Shown here in pieces: positions 51,805-61,910 of a DNA stretch of 64,000 nucleotides (within the stretch, counting starts at the first letter, position 1; the number at the start of each line of letters is the position of its first letter). Origin of the DNA: Pseudarthrobacter defluvii (lineage in GTDB: Bacteria; Actinomycetota; Actinomycetes; Actinomycetales; Micrococcaceae); the NCBI RefSeq assembly GCF_030323865.1, contig NZ_CP066362.1, positions 2,232,001 to 2,296,000 on the forward strand. The letters run 5' to 3'. A program made the translations under genes and the position numbers. Below the pieces are notes generated by a model. It ran no database searches, was not told the origin of the DNA, and worked only from the letters and a program-made list of their open reading frames with translations.

Positions 51805-52341
51805 CTAGAGAATCCGCTGGAACATTCGGTGGTCCTGCCACAGCCCCGCTATCCGCAAATAGGCTCGCGCGATGCCGTACGACTCGAATCCGTTCTTCTC
51901 CAGCACCCGCTGGGAGGCCGTGTTATGCACCAGGGTCGCGGCCTCAAGCCGGTGCAGCGCGAGGTCATGTTTGGCGATGTTGACAGCGGCAGCTACCGCC
52001 GCCGTCATAATTCCGGAACCCTGCAAAGCCTGGTCCATCCAGTACCCCAGGTGGGCGTTTTGGAAGGCACCGCGCACGATCGAACTCAGGGTCAGCAGGC
52101 CGACGGCCTCATCTTGTCGTACCAAGACCATTGGAAGGCCGGTGCCTGCAGATAGTTCCCGTCGCTGCCTGGTGATCACCTCTTGTTGTCCTTTGACCGT
52201 GTAGAACTTGTCGGGACGAATTGGTTCCCACGGCGCAAGATGGGCGCGGTTCTTCTGGAACGCCTCTGTCAACGCCCTGGCGTCCAGCTTTTGGAAGGGC
52301 CGGAGGACAACGCCTTCAGGGAGTTCGAAAGAGAAGTTCAT
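51805..52341 (-). CDS. GNAT acetyltransferase, RimJ/RimL type
   Basis: 178 aa. GVVLRPFQKLDARALTEAFQ opens the fold. AVGLLTLSSIVRGAFQNAHL and LGYWMDQALQGSGIMTAAVA form the acetyl-CoA site. LHRLEAATLVHNTASQRVLE then NGFESYGIARAYLRIAG are the conserved C-terminal signature of RimJ/RimL N-acetyltransferases. It acetylates an amino group of a protein or small molecule. TAGTGT six bases upstream of the ATG at 52341 suggests a leaderless message, divergent from DUF3090. Confidence 0.9.
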   Translation of the reverse strand: MNFSFELPEGVVLRPFQKLDARALTEAFQKNRAHLAPWEPIRPDKFYTVKGQQEVITRQRRELSAGTGLPMVLVRQDEAVGLLTLSSIVRGAFQNAHLGYWMDQALQGSGIMTAAVAAAVNIAKHDLALHRLEAATLVHNTASQRVLEKNGFESYGIARAYLRIAGLWQDHRMFQRIL

Positions 52342-52347
52342 CTGTTC

Positions 52348-52353
52348 ACACTA
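52348..52353 (-). promoter_or_regulatory. Leaderless -10 element (TAGTGT)
   Basis: TAGTGT on the minus strand, six bases, then ATG at 52341. Confidence 0.5.
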
Positions 52354-52434
52354 CCCAGCAGGACTATTCCCTTGGACCCGAACAGATGTGCGGCGTGCGC
52401 TGTGGAGGGCAGCGGGCGCGAAGCCCAGGTCGCC

Positions 52435-52440
52435 TAGACT
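52435..52440 (+). promoter_or_regulatory. Leaderless -10 element (TAGACT)
   Basis: TAGACT, six bases, then ATG at 52447. Confidence 0.55.
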
Positions 52441-52446
52441 ACTGAC

Positions 52447-52995
52447 ATGCCTACACTTGTTCACGAGTTTTCCTGGCCTGACCGGGTCGTCATCGGCACC
52501 GTGGGTGTTCCGGGGGCGCGCACCTTCTACCTGCAAGTCCGCACAGGCAAGCAGATCGTGACGATCGCCATGGAGAAGCAGCAGGCAGCTCTGCTCGCGG
52601 AGAAGATTGACGATGTTCTCGATCAGCTCAACGCCCTTGAGGGAAATCCCTTCAGCGTTCCCACCAGCACTCCCATTGAGTTGGTCGATAACGATCCGCT
52701 CGAGGCCGTTGAAGAGCAATTCCGGACCGGCGCCATGAGCCTGGGTTGGGACCCCACCACGGCGCAGGTAGTCATAGAGGCTTACCCCATCAGCGATGCG
52801 GATGATGAAGACGAATCCCTTGATCAGGACGACGCTGAGGTACCCGAAATGGTGTTGGTGAAAATGCCGGTGGGCACCGCCCGGGCATTTACCAAGCGCA
52901 CACGCGAAGTAGTGGGCGCCGGGCGTCCCCTCTGCCCGCTCTGCGGGTACCCCATGGACGCCGACGGCCACATCTGCACCCCTCCCGACAACTGA
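52447..52995 (+). CDS. DUF3090 family protein
   Basis: 182 aa. The ordered features PTLVHEFSWPDRVVIGTVG, RTFYLQVRTGKQIVTIAMEK and LCPLCGYPMDADGHICTP are diagnostic of DUF3090, found almost only in actinobacteria. The C-terminal CxxC...H.C cluster probably binds zinc. The function is unknown. The start at 52447 is six bases after TAGACT. It is not in an operon here. Confidence 0.92.
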   Translation: MPTLVHEFSWPDRVVIGTVGVPGARTFYLQVRTGKQIVTIAMEKQQAALLAEKIDDVLDQLNALEGNPFSVPTSTPIELVDNDPLEAVEEQFRTGAMSLGWDPTTAQVVIEAYPISDADDEDESLDQDDAEVPEMVLVKMPVGTARAFTKRTREVVGAGRPLCPLCGYPMDADGHICTPPDN

Positions 52996-53044
52996 TGGGG
53001 CGCGCCGCGAACAGCCGGCGCAGGCCGTTGAACGCAGCGCTCCC

Positions 53045-53584
53045 CTATGAGGCTGTCGATACGACGCGCTGAAGGTTCTGGAGGGTGGCAGGGGTGGCTG
53101 CAATTTCAATGACGCCACGGTCTGAGTCCAGGCTGATGACGTGAAAGTCCAACGGCACTTCCTGCTTGCCGTCGTGGCGGTTGGCCTTCCGTGGTGGGGA
53201 CTCCGTGGCCCTGACTCCCGTGAGGGCCTTGCTGCGGCCGATGGGTATCAGTTCGTCATGGATGGTCGGCTGGAAATCGATCCTTCCCGGGCCTGGGCTG
53301 GCGATGCCCGCCTGCCATGTGCTGCTGAGCGAGCCCGGTGACGAACCGGGGAAACGCAGGAAGATGACAAATCTGCCCGGCTCATCAAGGTTGGCGGTGT
53401 CCGCCGGGAACCTCGTCAGGAAGAACGCGCCGCCACCGATCAGCAGAGCGTAGAAGACGGCATTGGCGACCGCGTCGTCGGGATCGCCCCCGAGGATGAG
53501 ACCGGCCGCCAGGATGGCGGCGAAGGCAACGACGCCCACCAAAACTGCACGGAGCGCGGGATGCATTTCGCCCCACTTCCTCAT
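53045..53584 (-). CDS. Hypothetical membrane protein
   Basis: 179 aa. Two close transmembrane helices at the N-terminus (AVLVGVVAFAAILAAGLIL and AVFYALLIGGGAFFLT) are followed by a soluble beta-rich domain of about 110 residues (FHVISLDSDRGVIEIAATPA). No family is recognised. The ATG at 53584 has TAGGAT six bases upstream on the minus strand. A second Met six codons later is an alternative start. It is divergent from the AAA ATPase. Confidence 0.72.
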   Translation of the reverse strand: MRKWGEMHPALRAVLVGVVAFAAILAAGLILGGDPDDAVANAVFYALLIGGGAFFLTRFPADTANLDEPGRFVIFLRFPGSSPGSLSSTWQAGIASPGPGRIDFQPTIHDELIPIGRSKALTGVRATESPPRKANRHDGKQEVPLDFHVISLDSDRGVIEIAATPATLQNLQRVVSTAS

Positions 53585-53590
53585 GGCGTC

Positions 53591-53596
53591 ATCCTA
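53591..53596 (-). promoter_or_regulatory. Leaderless -10 element (TAGGAT)
   Basis: TAGGAT on the minus strand, six bases, then ATG at 53584. Confidence 0.5.
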
Positions 53597-53671
53597 GGCC
53601 CGGACCCTGCCCTCCGCTACGGCTCATCCTTTGTGACCGGGATGAACCGTTCATGGCGGGGAAACGGGTAC

Positions 53672-53677
53672 TACAGT
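53672..53677 (+). promoter_or_regulatory. Leaderless -10 element (TACAGT)
   Basis: TACAGT, six bases (GGAGGC), then ATG at 53684. Confidence 0.5.
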
Positions 53678-53683
53678 GGAGGC

Positions 53684-54718
53684 ATGGCTGCCAGCCGCAA
53701 ACCGCTCGACGAGCTGCGCGAAACCATCGGCCACCTGGCCGATCAGCTCAAGCTGCCCGGTTCAGAGCGCGTCGACGACCTGGTCGGCGATCTCATCGGT
53801 CCACGGCCCGGGCCGGCCCGGCCCCTGTCCGAGCTGCAAGAGGAGCTCGACGCACTGGTTGGGCTGGAGACCGTCAAGGAACAGGTACGGGCCCTCGTCG
53901 CACTGCTCCAGGTCCAGGCCCGCCGTAAAGCACACGGGCTGCCAGAGGTGGCCACATCGCAGCACCTGGTGTTCCTTGGGAACCCGGGCACGGGCAAGAC
54001 CACTGTGGCGCGGCTCCTGGCCGAGATGTACCGCGCGGTCGGTCTACTGCAGAAAGGCCACCTGGTCGAGGTCGACCGTTCCGGCCTGGTGGGGCAGTAC
54101 GTCGGCCAGACCGCCATCAAGACGGACCGGGTGATCCGGCGTGCGCTGGACGGCGTCCTGTTTATCGACGAGGCCTACGCGCTGGCGCCCGAGGACGGCC
54201 GGATGGACTTCGGCCCCGAGGCGATCGAGGTCCTGCTGAAGCGGATGGAGGACCACCGCCACCGCCTGGTGGTGATCGTGGCCGGGTACCCGCGGCTGAT
54301 GGAGTCCTTCCTGCTCTCGAACCCCGGGCTGCGCTCCCGGTTCGCCCGCGAAATTACATTCCCCGACTACTCCGTCGACGCACTCCAGACGATTTTCCAC
54401 CAGATGCTGGCCCAGCACGAGTACAGGCTGGAGCCCGGTGGGGACCAGATGCTGCGCCGTATCCTCGCCGGGCTCCACGCGGGCGAGGACTCCGGCAACG
54501 CACGCTTCGCCCGCACGCTGTTCGAGCAGGCGCTCAACCGCCAGGCGCTGCGGCTGTCGCTCGACGAGGAACAAGGTCTCGACGCGCTCGATCGCGAGGC
54601 TGTCATGACGCTCACCGAGGACGACATCGTCAAGGCCGCACTGGCCCTGGGTGAGGAGCCGGAGCCGGAACCGATGCCGGAACCGGAGCAGCCGCGGTGG
54701 TGGCGCTGGCTGGTCTGA
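53684..54718 (+). CDS. AAA ATPase, CbbX/EccA-type
   Basis: 344 aa. An N-terminal helical region (LDELRETIGHLADQLKLPG) and ELDALVGLETVKEQVRALVA precede the AAA core: Walker A GNPGTGKTTVAR, VGQYVGQTAIKT (pore-loop region), Walker B VLFIDEAYALAP, and the arginine finger in NPGLRSRFAREITF. The closest architecture is the single-AAA CbbX/SpoVK/EccA group, hexameric remodelling motors. No Rubisco or type VII secretion genes are nearby, so the client is unknown. The Pro/Glu-rich C-terminal tail ends PRWWRWLV. The start is apparently leaderless. Confidence 0.88.
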   Translation: MAASRKPLDELRETIGHLADQLKLPGSERVDDLVGDLIGPRPGPARPLSELQEELDALVGLETVKEQVRALVALLQVQARRKAHGLPEVATSQHLVFLGNPGTGKTTVARLLAEMYRAVGLLQKGHLVEVDRSGLVGQYVGQTAIKTDRVIRRALDGVLFIDEAYALAPEDGRMDFGPEAIEVLLKRMEDHRHRLVVIVAGYPRLMESFLLSNPGLRSRFAREITFPDYSVDALQTIFHQMLAQHEYRLEPGGDQMLRRILAGLHAGEDSGNARFARTLFEQALNRQALRLSLDEEQGLDALDREAVMTLTEDDIVKAALALGEEPEPEPMPEPEQPRWWRWLV

Positions 54719-54747
54719 CCGAATCTGCGGCGGCCCTGGACGATGTC

Positions 54748-55476
54748 CTAGTAGTCGATGGCCTTCCGGTCCATGGACTTCAGCGCCGCAAGCCGTGCCT
54801 CTACCTCGGTCTGCTCGCCGAGGTCTTCCAGGGAGGCGAACTGGGCGTCCAGTGATGAGGCGGCGAGTTCCTGCTGGCCGCGGGCGGTGGCTTCCTGGCG
54901 GCGGACCTTGTCCTCGTAACGGCCGATCGCCGATGTTGGGTCCCCGCCGTCCAAGGCTTTGAGGGCGTCGTTCACCTGGGACTGGGTTGCTGCGACGCGG
55001 GCGCGGTTGACCAGCTCGTTGCGCTTCACGGTCAGCTCCCTGAGCTTTCCGCGCATCATTTCCAGACCGTTCTTCAGCTGGTCAACAACCCGGTTCTGCG
55101 CGGCCAGGTTTGGCTCCTGGGCCTTGGCGGTGGATTCGGCAGTCATCTGCCGGCCGATGGCGACCTTGGCGAGGGCGTCGAACTTGTCCGCGTCAACGCT
55201 GTTCCCCGCGGCGCGGAACTCATCGGCCTTCCGGGAGGCGGCGATGGCCTTGCGGCCCCAGGTGTTTGCATCGTCCATTGCCCTGTTGTAGTCGTCCTCG
55301 GCCATGCGGAGGTTGCCGATCGTCTGGGCGACCGCAGCCTCGGCTTCGCGAATGTTCTCCGAGTAGTCGCGGACCATCTGGTCCAGCATCTTCTGCGGGT
55401 CTTCTGCGGAGTCGAGGAGGGCGTTCAGGTTGGCCTTGGCGAGCTGGGCGACGCGGGAGAAAATACTCTGCTTCAC
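54748..55476 (-). CDS. pspA: PspA/IM30 (ESCRT-III-like) membrane-stress protein
   Basis: 242 aa, almost all coiled coil. FSRVAQLAKANLNALLDSAE, DPQKMLDQMVRDYSENIREA and LRELTVKRNELVNRARVAAT are typical PspA/IM30 helices. Family members coat and repair damaged cytoplasmic membrane. The GTG at 55476 is the start. The gene is convergent with the AAA ATPase, 29 bases apart. PspA is often controlled by an AAA protein (PspF) in proteobacteria, but this neighbour is a different AAA type, so that link is only suggestive. Confidence 0.88.
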   Translation of the reverse strand: MKQSIFSRVAQLAKANLNALLDSAEDPQKMLDQMVRDYSENIREAEAAVAQTIGNLRMAEDDYNRAMDDANTWGRKAIAASRKADEFRAAGNSVDADKFDALAKVAIGRQMTAESTAKAQEPNLAAQNRVVDQLKNGLEMMRGKLRELTVKRNELVNRARVAATQSQVNDALKALDGGDPTSAIGRYEDKVRRQEATARGQQELAASSLDAQFASLEDLGEQTEVEARLAALKSMDRKAIDY

Positions 55477-55658
55477 TGCGGTCTTTCTATCGTTGGTGGA
55501 ATTGGCATCCTATCGGAATGGCAGCAACCTGGGACCCAACGGTAATGACGCGGCCACTCTTGAGCAAACCTTGTACCCATCGTGGGCTGCCGTTTAGGAA
55601 CGGGTCCTATCTTTGGGGGCAGGATCCTCCCGCTGGGGGCAGGTTCTACACATGGGGA

Positions 55659-55720
55659 AAGGGCCGGCGGCCGAAGCATCCCGAGACCGGATGCAGCCCC
55701 CCAAACCGCCGCCGGCCCTT
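55659..55720 (-). terminator. Nested double hairpin, probable LLM-gene terminator
   Basis: An outer 13-bp stem, AAGGGCCGGCGGC (55659-55671) with GCCGCCGGCCCTT (55708-55720), encloses an inner 6-bp hairpin, GCATCC/GGATGC. On the minus strand it follows the LLM gene and ends in a CCCTTT tail. The rest of the gap 55477-55805 shows nothing clear. Confidence 0.55.
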
Positions 55721-55805
55721 AACCCGGGCCTCCCGGAATTCCGGCTGACCCGGGCGCGACTGACACCACCACCCGGCGATGGTTCCGCTCAACGTGGCGC
55801 GGGCG

Positions 55806-56852
55806 TCAACGAGGTGCTACAAATCCAAGGCGGTCGTCCATGCTGTGACGCTCGTCCTGCGGAAAGAGCCCGGCCAGGATCCGGTCCGATTCCCCTTGTG
55901 CCGCTACGTCGAAGGCTCCGCCTGTGATCAGCAACTCGTCAGCTCCGGAGGCAGCGAGCAGGTGTTGAACCTGGGTCCGCACCTCGGAAGCCGTGCCGTA
56001 GATCGAGGTGGCCAGGCTCCTTTCGACCGCTTCCTTTTCCCGTACAGTCAGGCCGGCCCACTCGGCCGGGCCCACAGGCGCCAAGGCAGCGAATTCGCCG
56101 GTGGTCCTGGAACGGGCCAGCGCGACGGCTTCGGGCAGAAGCAGTTCCCTGGCTGCCTGGCTCGTGGCGGCCACTGCTACATTGGCGGAAACCATGACGA
56201 AGGGCCGTTGGAACCAGCGTGATGGACGGAACTGTGAGCGATACCTTTCCAGCGCGGGGAGTCTGCCGTTCTGATCTGTCCGGAACACGGCTGGCCCGCC
56301 CAGCACCACTGCCAGGCCGGCACGGGCTGCGATATCGATTCCCGATCCCGTGGCCAGCACGAATACCGGTGTCGCCGAGTCGTTCCGCGGCCGGGCAGTG
56401 ATGGACGCGGTTCCGGACAGGTAGGCCAGCAGTTCGGCCAGCAGGTCTTCAAACCGCTCCGCGTCCTGTTTCCCGGCGTGCAGCGCATCCCGGACTGCAG
56501 GCGTGAAACCCACTGACCGGCCGACGCCCAAATCGATCCGTCCGGGATGAAGGGCCTCCAGGGTGGCCGCCTGTTCGGCCACCACGAGTGGCTGGTGGTT
56601 GGGAAGCATGATGCCTCCTGAACCGACCCGGATGGAGTGCGTCCGGGCAGCAACGGCGGCCATCAGCACGGCAGGAACGGAACCGGCGATGCCTGGTACC
56701 GCATGGTGCTCTGCGACCCAGAAACGGTGATAACCCAATTCCTCCGCCCGCTGAGCCCGTCCCAGCACCCGGTGGAGGGCGTCGGCAGCAGGAAGCCCGT
56801 CGCGAGCGTTGGCGCGGTCCAGAATGGAAATCCGGGGAAGGGAAAGGGTCAT
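55806..56852 (-). CDS. LLM-class flavin-dependent oxidoreductase
   Basis: 348 aa TIM barrel. FWVAEHHAVPGIAGSVPAVL holds the AEHH motif, followed by GSGGIMLPNHQPLVVAEQ and DLGVGRSVGFTP, the standard layout of luciferase-like monooxygenases. It should use FMNH2 or F420H2 to oxidise an unknown substrate. The ATG at 56852 is the first codon of TLSLPRISILDRA. The gene stands alone, with the nrd operon upstream and pspA downstream in the same orientation but with terminators between. Confidence 0.9.
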   Translation of the reverse strand: MTLSLPRISILDRANARDGLPAADALHRVLGRAQRAEELGYHRFWVAEHHAVPGIAGSVPAVLMAAVAARTHSIRVGSGGIMLPNHQPLVVAEQAATLEALHPGRIDLGVGRSVGFTPAVRDALHAGKQDAERFEDLLAELLAYLSGTASITARPRNDSATPVFVLATGSGIDIAARAGLAVVLGGPAVFRTDQNGRLPALERYRSQFRPSRWFQRPFVMVSANVAVAATSQAARELLLPEAVALARSRTTGEFAALAPVGPAEWAGLTVREKEAVERSLATSIYGTASEVRTQVQHLLAASGADELLITGGAFDVAAQGESDRILAGLFPQDERHSMDDRLGFVAPR

Positions 56853-56928
56853 ACTGCTGGAACCACGCCCGGCGAGGAAGAATTCCGCTCCCGAATGCGC
56901 GGTACGGAGTCCCGGGTCTTAAACAAAC

Positions 56929-56956
56929 GACCCCGCAGGCCTCAGCATGCGGGGTC
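56929..56956 (-). terminator. Rho-independent terminator of the nrd operon
   Basis: The 9-bp stem GACCCCGCA/TGCGGGGTC is followed on the minus strand by GTTTGTTT. It lies 28 bases after the nrdF stop. Confidence 0.85.
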
Positions 56957-56984
56957 ATTCGGGGTGCACCGGTGAAGAAGAAGA

Positions 56985-58040
<1,056 letters not shown>

Positions 58041-58056
58041 TTAGTTGACGGTGCAA

Positions 58057-60228
58057 CTAGAGCATGCAGCTGACGCAGCCCTCGACCTCGGTCCCTTCCA
58101 GCGCGAGCTGGCGGAGACGGATGTAGTAGATCGTCTTGATGCCCTTCTTCCAGGCGTAGATCTGGGCCTTGTTGATGTCGCGGGTGGTGGCGGTGTCCTT
58201 GAAGAACAGCGTCAGCGACAGGCCTTGGTCAACGTGCTGGGTGGCGGCAGCGTAGGTGTCGATGACCTTTTCGTAGCCGATCTCGTACGCGTCCTGGTAG
58301 TACTCCAGGTTGTCGTTGGTCAGGTACGGCGCCGGGTAGTACACGCGCCCCAGCTTGCCTTCCTTGCGGATTTCGATCTTGGACGCCACCGGGTGGATGG
58401 AGGAGGTGGAGTTGTTGATGTAGGAGATTGAGCCGGTGGGCGGAACAGCCTGCAGGTTCTGGTTGTAGATGCCGTGCTCCATGACGGAGGCCTTCAGCGC
58501 CAGCCAGTCAGCCTGGGTGGGGATGTGGACGTCCTTGAAGAGGTCGCGGACCTTCTCGGTCTGCGGCACCCATTCCTGCTCGGTGTACTTGTCGAAGTAT
58601 TCACCCGACGCGTACTTGGACTTCTCGAAGCCGCCGAACGTCTGGCCGGTTTCGATGGCCAGCAGGTTGGAGGCCCGGACGGCGTGGTACACCACGGTGT
58701 AGAAGTAGATGTTGGTGAAGTCCAGGCCCTCTTCGGAGCCGTAGTGGACCCGCTCGCGGGCCAGGTAGCCGTGCAGGTTCATCTGGCCCAGGCCGATGGC
58801 GTGGCTCTGGTCGTTGCCCTTGGCGATGGACGGCACCGAGGTGATGTTCGACATGTCCGACACTGCCGAGAGGGACCGGATGGCCGTCTCGATGGTCAGG
58901 CCGAAGTCCGGGGAGTCCATGGTCTTGGCGATGTTCAGCGAACCCAGGTTGCAGGAGATGTCCTTGCCGGTGTCGGCGTAGGAGAGGTCATCGTTGTACG
59001 TGGTGGGCTGGGAAACCTGGAGGATCTCCGAGCACAGGTTGGACATGATGATCTTGCCGTCGATCGGGTTGGCCCGGTTCACGGTGTCCTCGAACATGAT
59101 GTACGGGTAGCCGGACTCGAACTGGATCTCGGCGAGGGTCTGGAAGAACTCGCGGGCCTTGATCTTGGTCTTCTTGATCCGCGAGTCATCCACCATCTCG
59201 TAGTACTTCTCGGTGACCGAGACGTCGGAGAAGGGCATGCCGTAGACGCGTTCCACGTCGTAGGGCGAGAACAGGTACATGTCCTCATCCTTCTTGGCCA
59301 GCTCGAACGTGATGTCCGGGATGACGACGCCCAGGGAGAGGGTCTTGATGCGGATCTTCTCGTCCGCGTTCTCCCTCTTGGTGTCCAGGAAGCGGTAGAT
59401 GTCAGGGTGGTGGGCGTGCAGGTACACGGCACCGGCACCCTGGCGGGCACCAAGCTGGTTGGCGTAGGAGAAGCTGTCTTCGAGGAGCTTCATCACGGGG
59501 ATGACGCCGGAGGACTGGTTCTCGATCTGCTTGATCGGGGCGCCGACTTCGCGGATGTTGGTCAGGGCGAAGGCCACGCCGCCGCCGCGCTTGGAGAGCT
59601 GCAGCGCGGAGTTGATGGAGCGGCCGATCGATTCCATGTTGTCTTCGATGCGGAGCAGGAAGCACGAGACCAGCTCGCCGCGCTGCTTCTTGCCCGCATT
59701 CAGGAACGTAGGGGTGGCCGGCTGGAAGCGGCCGTCGATGATCTCATCCACCATCTGCAGGGCCAGCTGCTCGTTGCCGCGGGCCAGGTGCAGGGCAACC
59801 ATGCACACGCGGTCTTCGTAGCGCTCCAGGAAGCGCTTGCCGTCGAACGTCTTCAGCGTGTACGAGGTGTAGAACTTGAAGGCGCCCAGGAAGGTCTCGA
59901 AGCGGAACTTCTTCTTGTAGGCGCGGTTGAACAGCTCACGGATGAAGTTCATCGTGTACTGGTCCAGCGTCTCGCGCTCGTAGTACTGGTTCTTCACCAG
60001 GTAGTCGAGCTTCTCCTCCAGGTCATGGAAGAACACCGTGTTGTTGTTAACGTGCTGCAGGAAGTACTGGTGCGCAGCCTCGCGGTCCGCGCCGAACTGG
60101 ATTTCGCCATTGGGACCATAAAGGTTCAGCATGGCGTTCAGCTCGTGATAGCCCAGCCCCTTGTAGGCGGCCGGCATCTCAGGCTTCTGGGCCCTGGTTA
60201 CTTCTGTGTCTGCGACAGTCGTGTCCAA
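58057..60228 (-). CDS. nrdE: Class Ib ribonucleotide reductase alpha subunit
   Basis: 723 aa from TTG 60228, or 706 aa from ATG 60177 ([11 protein letters not shown]). The catalytic chain includes [39 protein letters not shown], the glycyl region, and the C-terminal GCVSCML, a redox CxxC tail reduced by NrdH. It reduces NDPs to dNDPs. No ATP-cone allosteric domain is visible, as expected for class Ib. The TTG start would overlap nrdI by 31 bases and has a distant AAGGA; the start is not settled. Confidence 0.95.
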   Translation of the reverse strand: MDTTVADTEVTRAQKPEMPAAYKGLGYHELNAMLNLYGPNGEIQFGADREAAHQYFLQHVNNNTVFFHDLEEKLDYLVKNQYYERETLDQYTMNFIRELFNRAYKKKFRFETFLGAFKFYTSYTLKTFDGKRFLERYEDRVCMVALHLARGNEQLALQMVDEIIDGRFQPATPTFLNAGKKQRGELVSCFLLRIEDNMESIGRSINSALQLSKRGGGVAFALTNIREVGAPIKQIENQSSGVIPVMKLLEDSFSYANQLGARQGAGAVYLHAHHPDIYRFLDTKRENADEKIRIKTLSLGVVIPDITFELAKKDEDMYLFSPYDVERVYGMPFSDVSVTEKYYEMVDDSRIKKTKIKAREFFQTLAEIQFESGYPYIMFEDTVNRANPIDGKIIMSNLCSEILQVSQPTTYNDDLSYADTGKDISCNLGSLNIAKTMDSPDFGLTIETAIRSLSAVSDMSNITSVPSIAKGNDQSHAIGLGQMNLHGYLARERVHYGSEEGLDFTNIYFYTVVYHAVRASNLLAIETGQTFGGFEKSKYASGEYFDKYTEQEWVPQTEKVRDLFKDVHIPTQADWLALKASVMEHGIYNQNLQAVPPTGSISYINNSTSSIHPVASKIEIRKEGKLGRVYYPAPYLTNDNLEYYQDAYEIGYEKVIDTYAAATQHVDQGLSLTLFFKDTATTRDINKAQIYAWKKGIKTIYYIRLRQLALEGTEVEGCVSCML

Positions 60229-60707
60229 AACGTGTCCAATCCTTGGTTGACCCGGGTGACGTCTTCCGGCGTTCCCATAAGTTCGAATCGATAGAGGTGG
60301 GGTACCTGGCACTTGGCGGCGATGATGTCCGCTGCCATGCAGTAGTTGTCCCCGAAGTTTGTGTTGCCGGCGCCAATAACGCCGCGGAGCAGTTTCCTGT
60401 TCTGCGGGTTGTTGAGGAACCGGATGACCTGCTTGGGAACGGACCCCTCTCCCCCGGTGCCGCCATAGGTGGGCACCACCAGCACGAACGGCCGGGTGGC
60501 GAGGAGGGGTGCGTCCTTTGCATAAAGCGGGATCCGGGCCACCTCTCGGCCAAGCTTCGCAACGAAGCGGCTGGTGTTCTCGGATGTGGAGGAAAAGTAG
60601 ATGAGCTGGCTCTCCGTGAGAGCTTGCCTGGGATCGTTCCGATTTGTGGCCGGCGGGGACACCTCCACACGCTGAGCCGTGTGGTCACGCTGTGCTGTTG
60701 GTGCCAT
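60198..60707 (-). CDS. nrdI: NrdI flavodoxin
   Basis: 169 aa. The FMN-binding loop [20 protein letters not shown], then [20 protein letters not shown] and [20 protein letters not shown], are diagnostic. NrdI supplies the oxidant that builds the Mn-tyrosyl cofactor of NrdF. The ATG at 60707 is preferred because GAGGTGA is five bases upstream; a GTG at 60716 would overlap that site. A 35-residue N-terminal extension precedes the fold. Confidence 0.93.
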   Translation of the reverse strand: MAPTAQRDHTAQRVEVSPPATNRNDPRQALTESQLIYFSSTSENTSRFVAKLGREVARIPLYAKDAPLLATRPFVLVVPTYGGTGGEGSVPKQVIRFLNNPQNRKLLRGVIGAGNTNFGDNYCMAADIIAAKCQVPHLYRFELMGTPEDVTRVNQGLDTFWTRLSQTQK

Positions 60708-60757
60708 GGGAGTCACCTCAGCTGGTAGTTGGTTGCCGGCAGGAAAAGCTGTAGCTC

Positions 60758-61003
60758 CTAGGCCACGGAAGAAACGGCAGAAAGTGCCAGTTCTTCAATC
60801 TTGTCCGGGCGGAAGCCGGACCAGTGGTCCTGGTCGGTGACCACAACGGGAGCCTGCATGTAGCCCAGTGCCTTCAGGCGCTCGAGTGCCTCGGCGTCCT
60901 GGGAGATGTCAACGCTCTGGTAGGTGATGCCCTTTTTGTCGAGCGCGCGGTAAGTGGCGTTGCACTGAACACAAGCAGGCTTCGTGTAAACCGTTACGGT
61001 CAT
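60758..61003 (-). CDS. nrdH: NrdH glutaredoxin-like redoxin
   Basis: 81 aa thioredoxin fold with CVQC at residues 11-14 and WSGFRPDKI, the NrdH-specific C-terminal motif. It passes electrons from thioredoxin reductase to NrdE. It is first in the nrdH-nrdI-nrdE-nrdF operon; the leader carries an NrdR-like palindrome. The ATG at 61003 has an AGGGACA leader. Confidence 0.95.
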   Translation of the reverse strand: MTVTVYTKPACVQCNATYRALDKKGITYQSVDISQDAEALERLKALGYMQAPVVVTDQDHWSGFRPDKIEELALSAVSSVA

Positions 61004-61065
61004 TGTCCCTGTCCCCTAAGTTGAACTCTTGCTGGTGCGGTGTCCCCGTCCAGCTGTATGTAGAT

Positions 61066-61077
61066 ACTACATGTAGT
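61066..61077. promoter_or_regulatory. NrdR-like palindrome
   Basis: ACTACATGTAGT is a perfect 12-bp palindrome 62 bases upstream of nrdH. It fits the NrdR box aCaCWATATWGtgt with GC-rich substitutions. A partial direct repeat, CTACATACAG, follows 13 bases on toward nrdH on the minus strand. Confidence 0.55.
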
Positions 61078-61284
61078 GCAGACGCCTCTTTGGAACCCCA
61101 AGATGATGTATTACAAGTATGTCATTTAATGCACCGTTAATCCACAGGCAAGACCGGAAAAAATGCCCGGGATCCCGGGTTTTTTGCGGTGTTGGTCCAC
61201 ACCCTGTGGACGGACTTGCCCACTTATGCACAGTGCGCGTGTCGTGATTCCCCGGCGTGTCGCCCGCCGTTCGGGCGCAAGGAA

Positions 61285-61324
61285 AAGGGTCCTTCATCAC
61301 TACATATGGTGATGAAGGACCCTT
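61285..61324 (-). terminator. Terminator of the tspO operon
   Basis: A 16-bp perfect stem, AAGGGTCCTTCATCAC, with an 8-base loop TACATATG and a TTTTCC tail on the minus strand, 33 bases after tspO. The rest of the 61004-61356 gap holds the nrd promoter region. Confidence 0.85.
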
Positions 61325-61356
61325 GGCGCAGCACCGGCTGACAGGCAGAACGTTCC

Positions 61357-61878
61357 CTACTTCATACCGGGATTGAGCCTGGCGATTGCCGCGGACAGTA
61401 CGGTGGCGAACCCGCACCAGGCCGCGTACGGAGCGAGCGAAACCCCGGCCGTCGGGTTCAGCCGGTAGGTCCGCCGCACCAGGTCAGCGCTGCTGGCGGC
61501 CAGCACGGCTGCTTCGGCAGCTCCCAGCCAGGGCCGCCGGGAGCGCCAGAAGAACCAGCTCCACGACGCGTTCAGCACCAGGTTGGCGGCCAGTGCACCC
61601 TGGTAGGAGCGCAGCTCCCGGCGGTGGTCCCTGCGGACAGGCCCGGGACTGTCGGCAGCCTCATCAAGTTCAGCAGCCCGGTCCAGCGCGACAGCGGACG
61701 TCACCGCCAAATCGGCGTACAAGGCAGTCCACACCACGGGAAACGCAATTGCCGGTGGCTGCCAGTCCGGCTTGCGCAGCTTCAGGTACCAGCTGCTCTG
61801 GGGGTCGGTCGCCACCCCGCCTGCCGCGGCGGTGGCGGCCGTTGCCGCCGTCGTCCATGCCAGTGTCTTGAGTTTCAT
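61357..61878 (-). CDS. tspO: TspO/MBR family membrane protein
   Basis: 173 aa with five hydrophobic segments. The signatures SSWYLKLRKPDWQPPAIAFP and NASWSWFFWRSRRPWLGA match the tryptophan-rich WYxxLxKPxWxPP and N.xWSxxFF motifs of TspO. It binds porphyrins or other lipophilic ligands and modulates oxidative-stress responses. The ATG at 61878 has GGAGGAG upstream. It lies 32 bases after the fatty-acid methyltransferase on the same strand, so it is the last gene of that operon. Confidence 0.9.
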   Translation of the reverse strand: MKLKTLAWTTAATAATAAAGGVATDPQSSWYLKLRKPDWQPPAIAFPVVWTALYADLAVTSAVALDRAAELDEAADSPGPVRRDHRRELRSYQGALAANLVLNASWSWFFWRSRRPWLGAAEAAVLAASSADLVRRTYRLNPTAGVSLAPYAAWCGFATVLSAAIARLNPGMK

Positions 61879-61910
61879 GCCTGCTCCTCCCCTTTCCTTA
61901 ACACGCAAAC

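Noticed and set aside
53642..53684. Earlier ATG at 53642 for the AAA ATPase
   Set aside because: It adds residues unlike the family and lacks a ribosome site, whereas TACAGT lies six bases before the ATG at 53684.
58474..60294. A 606-codon plus-strand frame opposite nrdE
   Set aside because: It is the antisense shadow of a strongly conserved gene; the low-complexity Val/Gly/Leu-rich translation fits no family. Other long antisense frames, such as 57063-57971, 19082-19981, 22148-23422 and 30611-32065, were dropped for the same reason.
61224..61232. TTATGCACA, similar to a DnaA box, near nrdH
   Set aside because: One mismatch and a single copy; a lone near match is expected by chance and there is no other sign of an origin.
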